From the NCBI GenBank assembly GCA_020404895.1, contig JADBWK010000059.1:1-52180 (forward strand): DNA of 52,180 nucleotides, read 5' to 3'. The first letter of the stretch is position 1. Each line of letters opens with the position of its first letter. Below the pieces are notes generated by a model. The model did no database searches and had not been told where the DNA came from. It was given only the letters and a program-made list of their open reading frames with translations. The translations under genes and the position numbers were made by a program. Positions 8,392 to 17,719 of this stretch are shown one piece after another. The stretch is from Pseudanabaena sp. M085S1SP2A07QC. Its GTDB lineage: Bacteria; Cyanobacteriota; Cyanobacteriia; Pseudanabaenales; Pseudanabaenaceae.

Positions 8392-10524
8392 ATGCAGAAA
8401 ACCATTCGTTCTCAAAGCTTTTACTCAGATAATGCTTCTCAAGCTTTGGTTAGATATTTAGAAGCCAACGAAGAGAGCTTAAATCTTAAAGATTCTATTC
8501 TGCATTACAACTTCCCCATATTTAAGAACTTTGACGAGGAGATTCAATATCCAAGTTTAACATTGATTTCTCCTGTGCATGGAATCCATATTTTTCAGTG
8601 TGACTCAAGGTCTAAAAGACAGCTAAACTCAAATATCCTAATTAAAATTGATGAAGAATTGTCTCAAATCTACAGTTCTATTCTTTCAAAGCTAATCAAA
8701 AATAAGAATCTTAGAAAAGATCGTAATAATTTAACTTTTAACATAAGTGCAACCATCTATCTTCCATACATAGACAAAGCAGACCTACTAAGTATTGATT
8801 CAGAAAACTTTATTGTATGTGATGATTCTGAGATAGATACACTATTAAATAAAAACAATAGTGTAGAAGTAATTCCAGATAAGTTATTGAATGAAGTTTT
8901 AGCTGTTCTTGAAGGTTCTAAGGGAATAATCAAACCTAAAGTTAGAAACATATCAGATAGTGATGCAAATACTAAGGGAGGAATCTTAGCTCATTTAGAA
9001 GCGGAGATAGCAAATTTTGATAGACAGCAAAAGTATGCTGCTATCACTCAACTAGAAGGTCCGCAAAGAATTAGAGGTCTTGCAGGTTCAGGTAAAACCA
9101 TAGTTTTAGCAATGAAAGCTGCGTTAATTCATTTAGAAAATCCTGATGCAGCTATCTTGTATACATTCAATACAAAAAGTTTATACGCATATATCAAACG
9201 CTTAATCACAAGATTTTATAGACAGCAAGAAGATAGTGATCCAGATTGGTCAAAAATTCATGTTCTACATGCGTGGGGAGGCAGTTCAGTAAAAGGCGTA
9301 TACTTCCAAGCCTGTAGGCAAAACAATGTTCAGCCCTTATCTTTCAGTGAAGCAAGATCAATGTCTGAAGATCCGTTGGATTTTGTTTGCAAAGATTTAC
9401 TCGATAGACGAAATGGAAGATTAGAGAAAGTCTATGATTACGTTTTAATTGATGAAGCTCAAGATTTCAAACCCTCATTTTATCAATTATGCCGTCAAAT
9501 AGTCCGTAATGACTGCATTGTATGGGGTTACGATGAATTGCAAAATATTTTAAACGTAAAAATACAATCAACTATTGATACGTTTAAAAACGATAAGTAT
9601 AGTTATTCAGGAATAAATCTAGCTGAATTACAATCTCAGTACCCTGAAATTGATAACGATATTGTTTTACCTAAGTCTTATCGAAGCCCTAAGGAAATAT
9701 TAGTACTTGCTATGGCAATTGGCTTCGGTATTTACAATTCTACAATTATCCAAATGCTTGAGAATAAAGATCATTGGGTTGACCTAGGCTACGAAGTTCT
9801 TCAAGGAGAATGTAGAGAAGGAGATAGAATGATCATAAAAAGACCCGATGAAAATAGCCCTTTAACTATATCTATCAAGCAAAAGCCTGAAGATCTTATA
9901 AAATGCCATGTTGCTTCTGATATGGATGATGAGGTGCAATGGGTGTGTGATTCAATTCGAGAAAATATAGTTCAAGAAAAGCTTAACCCAGAAGACATTC
10001 TTGTTGTCTGTATAGATGATAGAGCGGTTAGGAGATATTTTGGTAAGATTAGCGATTATTTAAAAGAGATAGGTATTAATTCCAATAATGTACTTACTGA
10101 TATATACAAAACAGAATTTTTTATTGAAGGATGTGTAACTTTATCTACAGTATATAAAGCCAAAGGGAATGAAGCTGCATTAGTTTATGTAATTGGAGTA
10201 GACACTTTTTGCGATCAAAAAGATTCTAGAATTGCAAGAAATAAATTATTTACTGCATTTACCCGATCAAAAGCATGGTTAAATGTAACGGGAATGGGTG
10301 CTAAGACTAATCTGTTAGTAAATGAGATTAGAATGGCATTGAGTAAAATGCCTAATTTAGAATTTATATATCCCAATATCGAACAAATGGAAGTATTTCA
10401 AAGAGACTTAGCTCCTATAAATATAACAAAAGCTGCTTTGCGTGAAAAGTTTCAAAAACTTAGTATTGAAGCAGAGAGATTAGGAATGTCTAAAGATGAA
10501 TTGCGTGATTTAATTTCTTCATAA
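8392..10524 (+). CDS. Superfamily 1 (UvrD-like) helicase with divergent N-terminal domain
   Basis: The 710 residues fall into two parts. Residues 1-220 are divergent; the strand pattern SLTLISPVHGIHIFQC recalls the core of NERD-type nuclease domains but lacks the expected acidic and lysine residues, so any nuclease would be dead. Then come SF1 motifs: Walker A GLAGSGKT (about 229-236), Walker B VLIDEAQDF (about 351-359), motif IV-like LPKSYRSPKEIL (about 427), TVYKAKGNEAALVYVIG (about 584) and FTAFTRSK (about 620). It is an ATP-driven DNA or RNA translocase. The DNA is A+T-rich with no HIP1 site, unlike its neighbours, and is followed 17 nt later by a partner gene. An antiphage role is inference. 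Confidence 0.85.
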   Translation: MQKTIRSQSFYSDNASQALVRYLEANEESLNLKDSILHYNFPIFKNFDEEIQYPSLTLISPVHGIHIFQCDSRSKRQLNSNILIKIDEELSQIYSSILSKLIKNKNLRKDRNNLTFNISATIYLPYIDKADLLSIDSENFIVCDDSEIDTLLNKNNSVEVIPDKLLNEVLAVLEGSKGIIKPKVRNISDSDANTKGGILAHLEAEIANFDRQQKYAAITQLEGPQRIRGLAGSGKTIVLAMKAALIHLENPDAAILYTFNTKSLYAYIKRLITRFYRQQEDSDPDWSKIHVLHAWGGSSVKGVYFQACRQNNVQPLSFSEARSMSEDPLDFVCKDLLDRRNGRLEKVYDYVLIDEAQDFKPSFYQLCRQIVRNDCIVWGYDELQNILNVKIQSTIDTFKNDKYSYSGINLAELQSQYPEIDNDIVLPKSYRSPKEILVLAMAIGFGIYNSTIIQMLENKDHWVDLGYEVLQGECREGDRMIIKRPDENSPLTISIKQKPEDLIKCHVASDMDDEVQWVCDSIRENIVQEKLNPEDILVVCIDDRAVRRYFGKISDYLKEIGINSNNVLTDIYKTEFFIEGCVTLSTVYKAKGNEAALVYVIGVDTFCDQKDSRIARNKLFTAFTRSKAWLNVTGMGAKTNLLVNEIRMALSKMPNLEFIYPNIEQMEVFQRDLAPINITKAALREKFQKLSIEAERLGMSKDELRDLISS

Positions 10525-10541
10525 CTAAATTGATAAAATAA

Positions 10542-11237
10542 ATGAGTTTAGCAATATTAGAGATTGGCTATAAACAGGTAAAAAAACTGTTAAAAGAATC
10601 TAATCTACTACTTGAAGAAAATTATTCTAAGGATTTAAATTTTAGCTCTTCTAAGTTTTCTAGTGATTTCTTTGAAGTATGTCAAGGTAATAACTACAGA
10701 AAGATTCATGAAATAGCTCTAATTAACAAAGACTATGATTTTTTACTCAAGGACTATTCATTTTTACAGTTTTCTGGTGACTTCAATTCGAGTGAAGATG
10801 TATATAGGTATGCTTATTATGAAGTTCCTACTATTTTCCCATCTTACGAAGAATACCTAGCAAGTAATGATCTTTCATATGATGAATGTGGAGATTTATT
10901 TCGCCAAGATTATGAGCAAGTGGCTGACGAAGGAAAACTAAATAATTCTGTAATGCCTATAAGATATGATTATGATAGTAAATATTATAATCCGCCTAAT
11001 CATTCGATTTCACATTTTCATTTTGGTTTTAGAAATCAAATTAGATTGCCAGTCAATAAGTTAGTTACCCCACATGCTTTCGTTTCTTTTGTCATTAGAC
11101 ATATATATTGGGAAAAGTGGAAAAACCTAATAAAAGATCCTAATTTCCATCCTACTTATTATGTAAAAAGTACATGCCGCAATTTAGACTCTACAAAATT
11201 TTCTAGTGAGGAAGAAAAAGATTTTTATCTTACTTAA
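10542..11237 (+). CDS. DUF2290-like protein, partner of the helicase
   Basis: A 231-residue protein without a signal peptide or membrane segment. The C-terminal half has the pattern I associate with DUF2290: MPIRYDYDSKYYNPPNHS, then SHFHFGFRNQIRLPVNKL, VTPHAFVSFVIRHIYWEKW. The histidine-rich HSISHFHFG could bind metal or form an active site, but this is not shown. It lies 17 nt downstream of the helicase in the same A+T-rich, HIP1-free block and has the same codon use, so the two were probably acquired and expressed together. The function is unknown. Confidence 0.65.
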   Translation: MSLAILEIGYKQVKKLLKESNLLLEENYSKDLNFSSSKFSSDFFEVCQGNNYRKIHEIALINKDYDFLLKDYSFLQFSGDFNSSEDVYRYAYYEVPTIFPSYEEYLASNDLSYDECGDLFRQDYEQVADEGKLNNSVMPIRYDYDSKYYNPPNHSISHFHFGFRNQIRLPVNKLVTPHAFVSFVIRHIYWEKWKNLIKDPNFHPTYYVKSTCRNLDSTKFSSEEEKDFYLT

Positions 11238-11319
11238 ATATTTTATCTTTAGCAAATTTAAGCTTAGCTCGAACAATTAACTTTTCTTCTGCATTATGAG
11301 ACAGTGGATGTATGCTGTT

Positions 11320-12915
11320 CTACTTCTCATAATCGCCACCTGAACCGTAGTGCCATGCGTCAATCTGGCGTTGCCATTGATATTTTTGCTCAGGTAAGAG
11401 ATTAGCGATCGCGGGTTCCACTCTCTGACCAATTTGATTCAGAAAGCTATATGCACCTAAACCCAGATAATGCTTTAACCAATCTAGTAAAGTCGGGATT
11501 CCAACCTGTTGCATAATCTTCAGGACTAAGACAGGATCAGCAATAGACATTGCTAGCATCGTCCTTGCTAGAGGGGTAAACTGCACCACATCTTGCAAGA
11601 ATGGATAAAGAACCCGATCGCCTAATTTCTCCATTGATTTAAAAGTTACACCTAGCAGATAATTAATGCGATCGCTTTCGATTTGCTGATTGACAGAGAC
11701 ACTCATCGATTTTTGAAATAGCCATGTTACCGAGAGATTTGGTTGATAGGGCTGTAGCGATCGCAGATTTTCTTTGGCTAATAGGTCATTTTGCAAAGCC
11801 GTATCAATTCCATCGGTCAAACGGGGTAAATGTCTCACCATTGCGCCAAATCCACCAAAGCTAAGCGGCGATTGCATTCCTGAGCTATCTCCAACCTGCA
11901 AAATCCGATCCCAAGGCGTTTGCAAAGGATTTTGCTTGTAAGAAGGGAAAAAGCCAAAGAGAACTCGTTGAAATTCTAGTTGAGCCAGTTCTATCTCTTG
12001 ATATTTGGGCAGCCAAAACAAATAATCTTCCATTAGTTCTGCAAAGCTGGGACGCTGCGGATCGGCATCTACATATGTAAACATATAGGTAGTTCTGCCA
12101 TCTTTAGCTGGAAAGGCTTCCCAAAAATATTGGCATTGTTTTTGGATAGGCGTAAAACTATAAATCAAGTCGCCATAGGATTTTTCAGGCATTCCCTTCG
12201 CACAACTTCCCACCACCATACAAACCCCATCGGGTTTGATATTTCCCTGAACTTGCGATCGCGCTTGCTTTGCGATTGGCGAGAAATGTCCCATCACATC
12301 TAGTAGCAATCGTCCCGTAATCCTCTTATTCCCCTCTCCTACGGGAGAGGGGCTAGGGGTGAGGGCAACTTCCACAGCAACCCCATCAGCATAGGCGATC
12401 GCCTGTTTAAATGCAGTTTTCTCTAATAATATTCCCCCAGCATCTAAAAACTTCTGTTTCAGAACTTCTAATAAATAAACAGGATCAACACCAATATTGA
12501 GAATGTCACGCACCCATAAATCTTTACCACCCTGAAAGCCAACTCTAGCAGGATTGTATATAGTTGCGATCGCAGTTTCTAGTTCTGCTTCTGTTAATAA
12601 ATCTAATTCTAAAAATGCATTTAACTCCTTACGAGAAATATTCCATTCCTGCGCTCTACCACGCAATATACCCTGTTCAATAATCGCCACGCGCCAGCCT
12701 CGACGCTGCAACGCACAGGCGATAAATATGCCTAATGTACCACCGCAAATGATCGCATCAAAATCTTTGCCACCTAACTTCTCTGAAGTTGTCTGAACGA
12801 CCTTTGCAATTTCCTGATTGCTTTGACGATAGCTTGTCCAGAAAGCATCCATGCGTTCTAATTGCGATGGAATTTCCGCAGGCATTTGCGATCGCACAGA
12901 TTCAAATAAAGACAT
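11320..12915 (-). CDS. CruA/CruP-family lycopene cyclase homologue (probably CruP)
   Basis: FAD-dependent enzyme of 531 residues related to the CruA/CruP lycopene cyclases that make monocyclic or bicyclic carotenoids in cyanobacteria lacking CrtL. The dinucleotide site is IICGGTLGIFIACALQRRGW (about 55-74), followed by the family block IIEQGILRGRAQEWNISRKEL. RILQVGDSSGMQSPLSFGGF is the second flavin contact. The shorter length and GIFIA sequence suggest the CruP branch, which in plants guards against lycopene epoxide, but this needs a tree. A palindromic repeat at 12322-12366 adds an in-frame insertion (about 184-199). A carotenoid-type oxidoreductase lies divergently at 13932. Confidence 0.75.
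   Translation of the reverse strand: MSLFESVRSQMPAEIPSQLERMDAFWTSYRQSNQEIAKVVQTTSEKLGGKDFDAIICGGTLGIFIACALQRRGWRVAIIEQGILRGRAQEWNISRKELNAFLELDLLTEAELETAIATIYNPARVGFQGGKDLWVRDILNIGVDPVYLLEVLKQKFLDAGGILLEKTAFKQAIAYADGVAVEVALTPSPSPVGEGNKRITGRLLLDVMGHFSPIAKQARSQVQGNIKPDGVCMVVGSCAKGMPEKSYGDLIYSFTPIQKQCQYFWEAFPAKDGRTTYMFTYVDADPQRPSFAELMEDYLFWLPKYQEIELAQLEFQRVLFGFFPSYKQNPLQTPWDRILQVGDSSGMQSPLSFGGFGAMVRHLPRLTDGIDTALQNDLLAKENLRSLQPYQPNLSVTWLFQKSMSVSVNQQIESDRINYLLGVTFKSMEKLGDRVLYPFLQDVVQFTPLARTMLAMSIADPVLVLKIMQQVGIPTLLDWLKHYLGLGAYSFLNQIGQRVEPAIANLLPEQKYQWQRQIDAWHYGSGGDYEK
12322..12366. repeat. Palindromic repeat inserted in frame in the cyclase gene
   Basis: CCCCTCTCCTACGGGAGAGG followed by GGCTAGGGGTGAGGG: a widespread G+C-rich palindrome of cyanobacteria. 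On the coding strand it reads ALTPSPSPVGEG in phase with the cyclase, so the gene stays open. Confidence 0.85.
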
Positions 12916-12929
12916 AATTTCCTACTATC

Positions 12930-13457
12930 CTATCGCTGATAACGAGGATCGCAATAATCTCGCAACCACCTATTTGTCGCATCCGCGATCGCTGCATCAC
13001 TTGCATCGACAGGCGGTGCTTGACCAATCCGCATAAATGCCATCGACAGCCGCCAACCATTTGAGGTGGGAATCACAAATAACCAGTAAGCCCGTTGCGA
13101 TGTCTCGATTTTACCAGTTTGCCGCTCTAATATTGATAAGAATACTTGCTGTGGGAGGCGATCGCGAGCTTGATCGGGAGCTAGAGGCAAAGGCTCCAGT
13201 TCTGGCTGACTAATTGTCATCACCTCGCGCTTAATCCGCAGGCGGCTATAGACACGGTTGAGATAGTCTGGCAAGTCTTTAGCCAATGCTGCACTTAAGC
13301 TGGGAAAGTCCGTAGGGCAAGTGCGTTTATTAATATAGGTTTCGGCTTTTACAGAATTAGGTATATCAATACAAGTAGTTAGGGCGATCGCTGCCACAAG
13401 CTTGGACAATGCTCCGATGCAATGCATTGATGGGTTAGGCGATCGGTAATTTGTCAT
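12930..13457 (-). CDS. Exported conserved hypothetical protein
   Basis: A 175-residue protein I do not recognise. A hydrophobic segment (about residues 14-30) ending before AETYINKRTC suggests a cleaved signal peptide; a start at the internal MHCIGALSK is also possible. The mature part has a cysteine near its start and one near the end (RWLRDYCDPRYQR), which may pair, and a central WLFVIPTSNGWRLSMAFMR that looks like beta strands. It lies 14 nt upstream of the cyclase gene on the same strand and may be co-transcribed with it. Confidence 0.75.
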   Translation of the reverse strand: MTNYRSPNPSMHCIGALSKLVAAIALTTCIDIPNSVKAETYINKRTCPTDFPSLSAALAKDLPDYLNRVYSRLRIKREVMTISQPELEPLPLAPDQARDRLPQQVFLSILERQTGKIETSQRAYWLFVIPTSNGWRLSMAFMRIGQAPPVDASDAAIADATNRWLRDYCDPRYQR

Positions 13458-13931
13458 AAATTTATGATAAACATTAACAAATACAGTGAATTAAGCTAGA
13501 TTAAGAGATTTTCGATTACATTTTATATTGTACTCAATCAATTCATTCAGGAAATAAAACAACTGTCTGACAAAGTAATGAGATGAGTCAGATTTTTGCT
13601 CAATTGATTTCTAGATGCCGAAATCGATTTTAAAACTACATAAAAATAGTCAGTTAGCCCTAATTAAAATAATTGACTGCACACTTTGCCGTTTTACTAG
13701 TTTTTCAAGAGAAATAATAATGATAAATAAAACTTCTCTCCTTAAACTGTAACCCCGCAATTATTTGGGCGAACTTTCGACTAATTCATACAGCGCTTTG
13801 CGTTCAAATTAGAACAAATAAATTTTTGAAATTTATTATGGTTCGTTTATTCAGGAATTGCTGTAAGTGGTGATCTTGGACATTGAGTTGATCAAAACAG
13901 AATCTAGTTAAAACCGTGTAGGAACTCTAAT
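13458..13931. other. Divergent intergenic region, no gene seen
   Basis: A 474-bp A+T-rich gap between the minus-strand hypothetical gene and the plus-strand oxidoreductase. No convincing coding frame, RNA gene or hairpin is seen. It must hold two promoters. AGGA lies 8 nt before the ATG at 13932. Confidence 0.6.
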
Positions 13932-15476
13932 ATGAAAACGGATTACTTGATTGTTGGTAGTGGTTTGTCAGCCTTGACCTTTGGAGCTCTGATGACCCAT
14001 TCAGGCAAGACAGTCCAAATCCTCGAAGCTCACGAGCATCCTGGTGGCTTTGGGCATACGTTTACAATGGCAAAAAAGTATAAGTTTAACGCTCAATTTC
14101 ACTATGTATGGGACTGTGGCGAAGGTCAAACTGTGAATCGAGTGCTAAAAAAACTGGGACTAGATCAGGAAGTCACCTTTGAACGTTACGATCCCAAAGG
14201 CTTTGACCATATGAGAATGCCAAACTATGCTGTTGATATTCCCTCAGATTCTGAGGAACTAATTCAGCGATTGTCTGCGCTCTTCCCAGCAGCTAGCGAT
14301 CGCCTTCGCCAATTCGTAGATGCCGTGGAAACTACTGGCAAGGGGCTAAAGAAATTGTCTCCGCCTATTAATCCGCTTGAATTATTAAAACATCCAATTG
14401 AAGTGATCTCTACAGTTCAATATCTCAATAGTACGCTTCAGGATGTATTTGACAAATTTCAACTGCCCCAAGCTGCCCAAACTCTACTAGCACTGCAATG
14501 GCCAGATTTTTTATTGCCGCCCAATCAACTCTCATTCTATGCGTGGGTAGTGCTATTCCGAGGTTATCAAGCAGGAGCCTATTACCCAACTCAGCATTTT
14601 GAGCATGTGATTAACTCCTTAGTTAAGGTGATTGAATCTAACGGGGGAAAAGTGTTGCTCAATTATGAAGTTACCAGTTTTAAAGTTGTCAATAGAACGG
14701 TTATGGGAGTTCAAGCAATGAATCTTATTAGCCATGAAACCGATGAGTTTACAGGCGACACAGTGATTTGCAATATTGACCCCAAAAAAGCCGCGAAGAT
14801 GATCGGAGAGTCGCAATTTTCTAAAACAGTACGCCAAAAGCTCGACTATGAGTATTCGGTATCTAACTACATGGCTTACTGCGTCGTTAAAGATCTCGAC
14901 CTTCGAGACTATGGCTTTGGTAAATGGAATCTCTTTCATACTGGTCATCAAAATCTGAATGAAGCCTTTGCGCAGATGTACGATCGCAATGACTACTCTA
15001 ATCCAAGTTTTGCGATCACCACGCCGACATTGCTGACAGAAGCAAGTCAAGATAGCCCAGAGGACTGCCAAATTGTGGAATTTCTCACCGTGGCAAATTA
15101 TGACTACTTTAATCAGTTAGAAAAGAGCGATCGCAAGACTTATAACCATCGAAAACAGGAGATTCTTAATTCGATTCTCGATGTTGTGGAAGCTAAGTAT
15201 GTGCCAAATTTTAGGAAATATATGGTTTTCCATATTACGGGTAGCCCCACGACTAATGAGCGTTTTTGCTGGTGTCCCAATGGGAATTCCTATGGCTCCA
15301 GCTTAACACCGCGCAATATGGGGCTAGGAAGGTTGAATCACGAAACTTCTCTCAATCATTTCTATTTTTGTAACGCCTCTTCTGGCTATCCAGGCTTTGC
15401 GCCCACCATTTGGACAGGTGCATTGCTATATCAAAGATTATCAGGTGATGTAATTTTAGGTGGAGGTCAATCATGA
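13932..15476 (+). CDS. FAD-dependent oxidoreductase, carotenoid isomerase/RetSat-like
   Basis: The 514 residues begin with a flavin-binding fold (DYLIVGSGLSALTFGALMTH) and the phytoene-desaturase-family block LEAHEHPGGFGHTFTMAKKY. FHYVWDCGEG, a central helical substrate region and the C-terminal GYPGFAPTIWTGALL complete the pattern seen in CrtISO, CrtI-like and all-trans-retinol saturase-like proteins. The substrate cannot be read from the sequence; a carotenoid or other polyene is likely given the cyclase homologue nearby. It overlaps the next gene by 4 bp (ATGA), so the two are translationally coupled and probably act in one pathway. Confidence 0.8.
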   Translation: MKTDYLIVGSGLSALTFGALMTHSGKTVQILEAHEHPGGFGHTFTMAKKYKFNAQFHYVWDCGEGQTVNRVLKKLGLDQEVTFERYDPKGFDHMRMPNYAVDIPSDSEELIQRLSALFPAASDRLRQFVDAVETTGKGLKKLSPPINPLELLKHPIEVISTVQYLNSTLQDVFDKFQLPQAAQTLLALQWPDFLLPPNQLSFYAWVVLFRGYQAGAYYPTQHFEHVINSLVKVIESNGGKVLLNYEVTSFKVVNRTVMGVQAMNLISHETDEFTGDTVICNIDPKKAAKMIGESQFSKTVRQKLDYEYSVSNYMAYCVVKDLDLRDYGFGKWNLFHTGHQNLNEAFAQMYDRNDYSNPSFAITTPTLLTEASQDSPEDCQIVEFLTVANYDYFNQLEKSDRKTYNHRKQEILNSILDVVEAKYVPNFRKYMVFHITGSPTTNERFCWCPNGNSYGSSLTPRNMGLGRLNHETSLNHFYFCNASSGYPGFAPTIWTGALLYQRLSGDVILGGGQS

Positions 15477-16723
15477 GAATTGCAATTATTGGCGGTGGCG
15501 CTAGTGGCATAGTCACAGCATACCTACTCGATAAGCAGGGGCATCAGGTCACTGTGTTTGAGCGGCAACCTACTTTAGGTGGACATATTCGGACATTAAA
15601 CAAAAATGTGCAGCCGAACCAATCCGATTGCCAAGAGATTCTTGAATGTGGAGTGATTGAATTTCCGACAGTTTTCCACAGCTTCATCACACTTATGCAA
15701 GAACTAGGAGTAGAACTAGAACCCGTCAGTGTCGGTTCCGCAATGTATTTCAACAATGGCAGCCACTATCTATCGGGAGTCACAATTCAGAAAAACTTTA
15801 AAGGTATCCGTCGTCTCATCGAATATTTACGTCTTGATACGCTTTATGCTCGCTCCGCAGGACTATGGCTGAGAATGAAATTTGCGGATATGAAAGATTT
15901 CTATAATCATCCTCTTTCCTATTATTTGAAACGTCCTTGCACACGCAATACTTGGTTAAAGTTATTAGTCATGTATAGCTACTCCATGCCCTTGGAAGCA
16001 ATTGATGATTTCCCAGCAGAGTTAGCGATGCCTGTTTTACGAGACGATGTTGCAGTCAAATGGGTCAGAGTTAAAGGTGGCGTGTATTCCTATATTGAAA
16101 AAATCTTGGCAAAATTCATGGGAGAGATTTTACTAAATGTGGAGATAGACCATATTTATAGAAGTGAGAATGCTGTCAAAATTGTGCGATCGACAGGCAA
16201 AGTTCAGGAGTTTGATAAGGTCGTGTTTGCTACGCCGCCAGATCAAGTGATGGCGCTGTTAGCTGACCCAACAGAACAGGAAACCAAACGATTTTCCCAT
16301 TGGCAAGCTAATCATATAGATAGTATTGTTCATAGGGATAGTTCCATGTACGATCGCTATGAGATTAAATACGCATCAGAATTTGATTTTTTTCAAACTG
16401 ATAGTCGTTGGGGCTATAACAGTTGCCTAAATCAGCTTTGTGATATCTCGTCGCCAGAGCGTTACTTCCTGTCGTATCAATTGGAAGAGTTGATTGCTCG
16501 CGATCGCTACATTCATATCCAAAAGCATCACACGCCGTTATATACCACGGAGTCTTTTCGATACCGTGATGAAGTGGTAGCAACTAATGGTGAAAATCAT
16601 ACTTACTATGCAGGAGCCTATCTTGGTGATGGATTGCATGAAGGTGCGATCACCTCAGCTTTTCGGGTTGCTCAACTGTTAAAAGCAGAAGGAGTTCTTG
16701 CGATCGCAAGAGTTAGCACTTAA
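15473..16723 (+). CDS. FAD/NAD-binding amine-oxidase-like protein (COG2907-like)
   Basis: A 416-residue flavoprotein with N-terminal MRIAIIGGGASGIVTAYLL, the second FAD block VFERQPTLGGHIRTL, VKWVRVKGGVYSYIEKIL and FDKVVFATPPDQVMALL. The C-terminal YYAGAYLGDGLHEGAITSAF is the closing FAD contact. Overall it resembles COG2907 proteins, often encoded beside cyclopropane-fatty-acid synthase-like genes, and protoporphyrinogen-oxidase-like amine oxidases. No such synthase is adjacent here. It starts within the stop codon of the preceding FAD gene. The substrate is unknown. Confidence 0.75.
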   Translation: MRIAIIGGGASGIVTAYLLDKQGHQVTVFERQPTLGGHIRTLNKNVQPNQSDCQEILECGVIEFPTVFHSFITLMQELGVELEPVSVGSAMYFNNGSHYLSGVTIQKNFKGIRRLIEYLRLDTLYARSAGLWLRMKFADMKDFYNHPLSYYLKRPCTRNTWLKLLVMYSYSMPLEAIDDFPAELAMPVLRDDVAVKWVRVKGGVYSYIEKILAKFMGEILLNVEIDHIYRSENAVKIVRSTGKVQEFDKVVFATPPDQVMALLADPTEQETKRFSHWQANHIDSIVHRDSSMYDRYEIKYASEFDFFQTDSRWGYNSCLNQLCDISSPERYFLSYQLEELIARDRYIHIQKHHTPLYTTESFRYRDEVVATNGENHTYYAGAYLGDGLHEGAITSAFRVAQLLKAEGVLAIARVST

Positions 16724-16811
16724 CAAGCAATCCTTAGTACAGGACAAAAAGTTGCAAAAGTAGAGAGTAAGGGGTTTTATAAAAGATAACTACATCACTC
16801 GTAAAACCCCT

Positions 16812-17094
16812 ATGGAAGAGATTAACCTATTCCGAGAAATGTTGCAGCAACATCTGCAATGGAATGCAGCAAAACTCGCATTTGTATCCACAATTCTATA
16901 GCTGTCGCCATTCTTGTTAGGACATAAAACCCAAATAGTGAGAGGCGGAGCAAAGCTCCGCCTCTCACTATTTGGGTTTTGATTTGTCTTGATAAAAGTG
17001 GCTAAGGCTATAATTGCGCTAATGCGAGTAAAGACAGTAAACCTAGCCAAAATCGCGACAAGATTTAGTGGAGAAGCGAAAGTAGCATCACAGC
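16812..17094 (+). pseudogene. IS4-like transposase N-terminus, interrupted by a hairpin element
   Basis: The plus strand reads MEEINLFREMLQQHLQWNAA and KLAFVSTIL, then, after the inserted hairpin at 16919-16989, IALMRVKTVNLAKIATRFSG and EAKVASQ. Together these match the start of IS4-type cyanobacterial transposases (pattern LQQHLxWNxARLxF...VRTVNLxEIAxGFSGxAK). The frame is broken and the catalytic domain is missing. An inverted repeat GGGGTTTTA/TAAAACCCC at 16771-16810 just before it may be the IS end. Confidence 0.7.
16919..16989. repeat. Family A-type core hairpin inside a dead transposase
   Basis: AGGACATAAAACCCAAATAG at left and a matching GGGTTTTGATTTGTC at right, enclosing a perfect hairpin (16926-16980, loop AAA). 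The GGACA/TGTC boxes are those of family A, but the outer TATAGCAA ends are missing and the inner stem sequence differs. Confidence 0.85.
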
Positions 17095-17219
17095 GCCACT
17101 ATTCCTCTGATTCCTTCGATTACATCACAAGCCAAAAAAGCACTTGACAAAGAAAAAAAAAGACAATGATAAAAATCAAGGTGTACATTATTGTCTGGCT
17201 TCAGTGTCAGGTTTTCTCG

Positions 17220-17579
17220 GTGAATCTAAAATTTCGTCGAACTAAACAAAGTTCTCAGTTACTTTTGATTAGTTCATTGTTTGCTTCTTCAGCTTTGATT
17301 AGTAATGTTGCTCATGCAGAAACACAGTCTGTCAACCAAAATCCTAAGAGTGATTCCAGCCTAATTCAGGCGATCGGCAATGATCCGATGATTGTGGCTC
17401 CATCTCAAAAGGTGCAGCAACTCAAGACAGGCGAATCGGCGATTATTAATCAAATTAACCAAGAGTTAATTTCCCATCCTACTAAGAAGACTGCTGAAGG
17501 TGTTAGCTCCGTTTCCCAACTTAGTGATGTACGTCCCACTGACTGAGCTTTTACAGCCTACTACATCCCAGATTCTTAA
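17220..17579 (+). pseudogene. N-terminal remnant of an iron-uptake/SLH-type porin
   Basis: From the GTG at 17220 the frame encodes a signal peptide (hydrophobic LLLISSLFASSALISNVAHA, then ETQSVNQ) and a linker ending VSSVSQLSDVRPTD, followed by TGA where porins have Trp, then AFTAYYIPDS and TAA. In cyanobacterial outer-membrane porins this block reads SVSQLSDVxPTDWAF and opens the SLH domain. The remaining 400 or so residues are absent, so this is a truncated gene. An upstream ATG at 17166 would add a poor extension. No A+T-rich ribosome site is clear. Confidence 0.7.
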
Positions 17580-17719
17580 AACCGCTAGTGAGCCTGTCAC
17601 TCTCGATACAGCATTTTCTTCTAATCCCAATGCCGTTTTTGTATCTTCTTTAAGCCCTAGGGTGTCCCCATATTTAAATAATAATTAAGCCGTCGTTACT
17701 TAATTCCATCGCCCAAATT

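Noticed and set aside
16790-17050. 86-residue minus-strand reading frame
   Set aside because: It runs through the hairpin and antisense to the IS4-like remnant; its composition is not protein-like and the plus strand explains the region.
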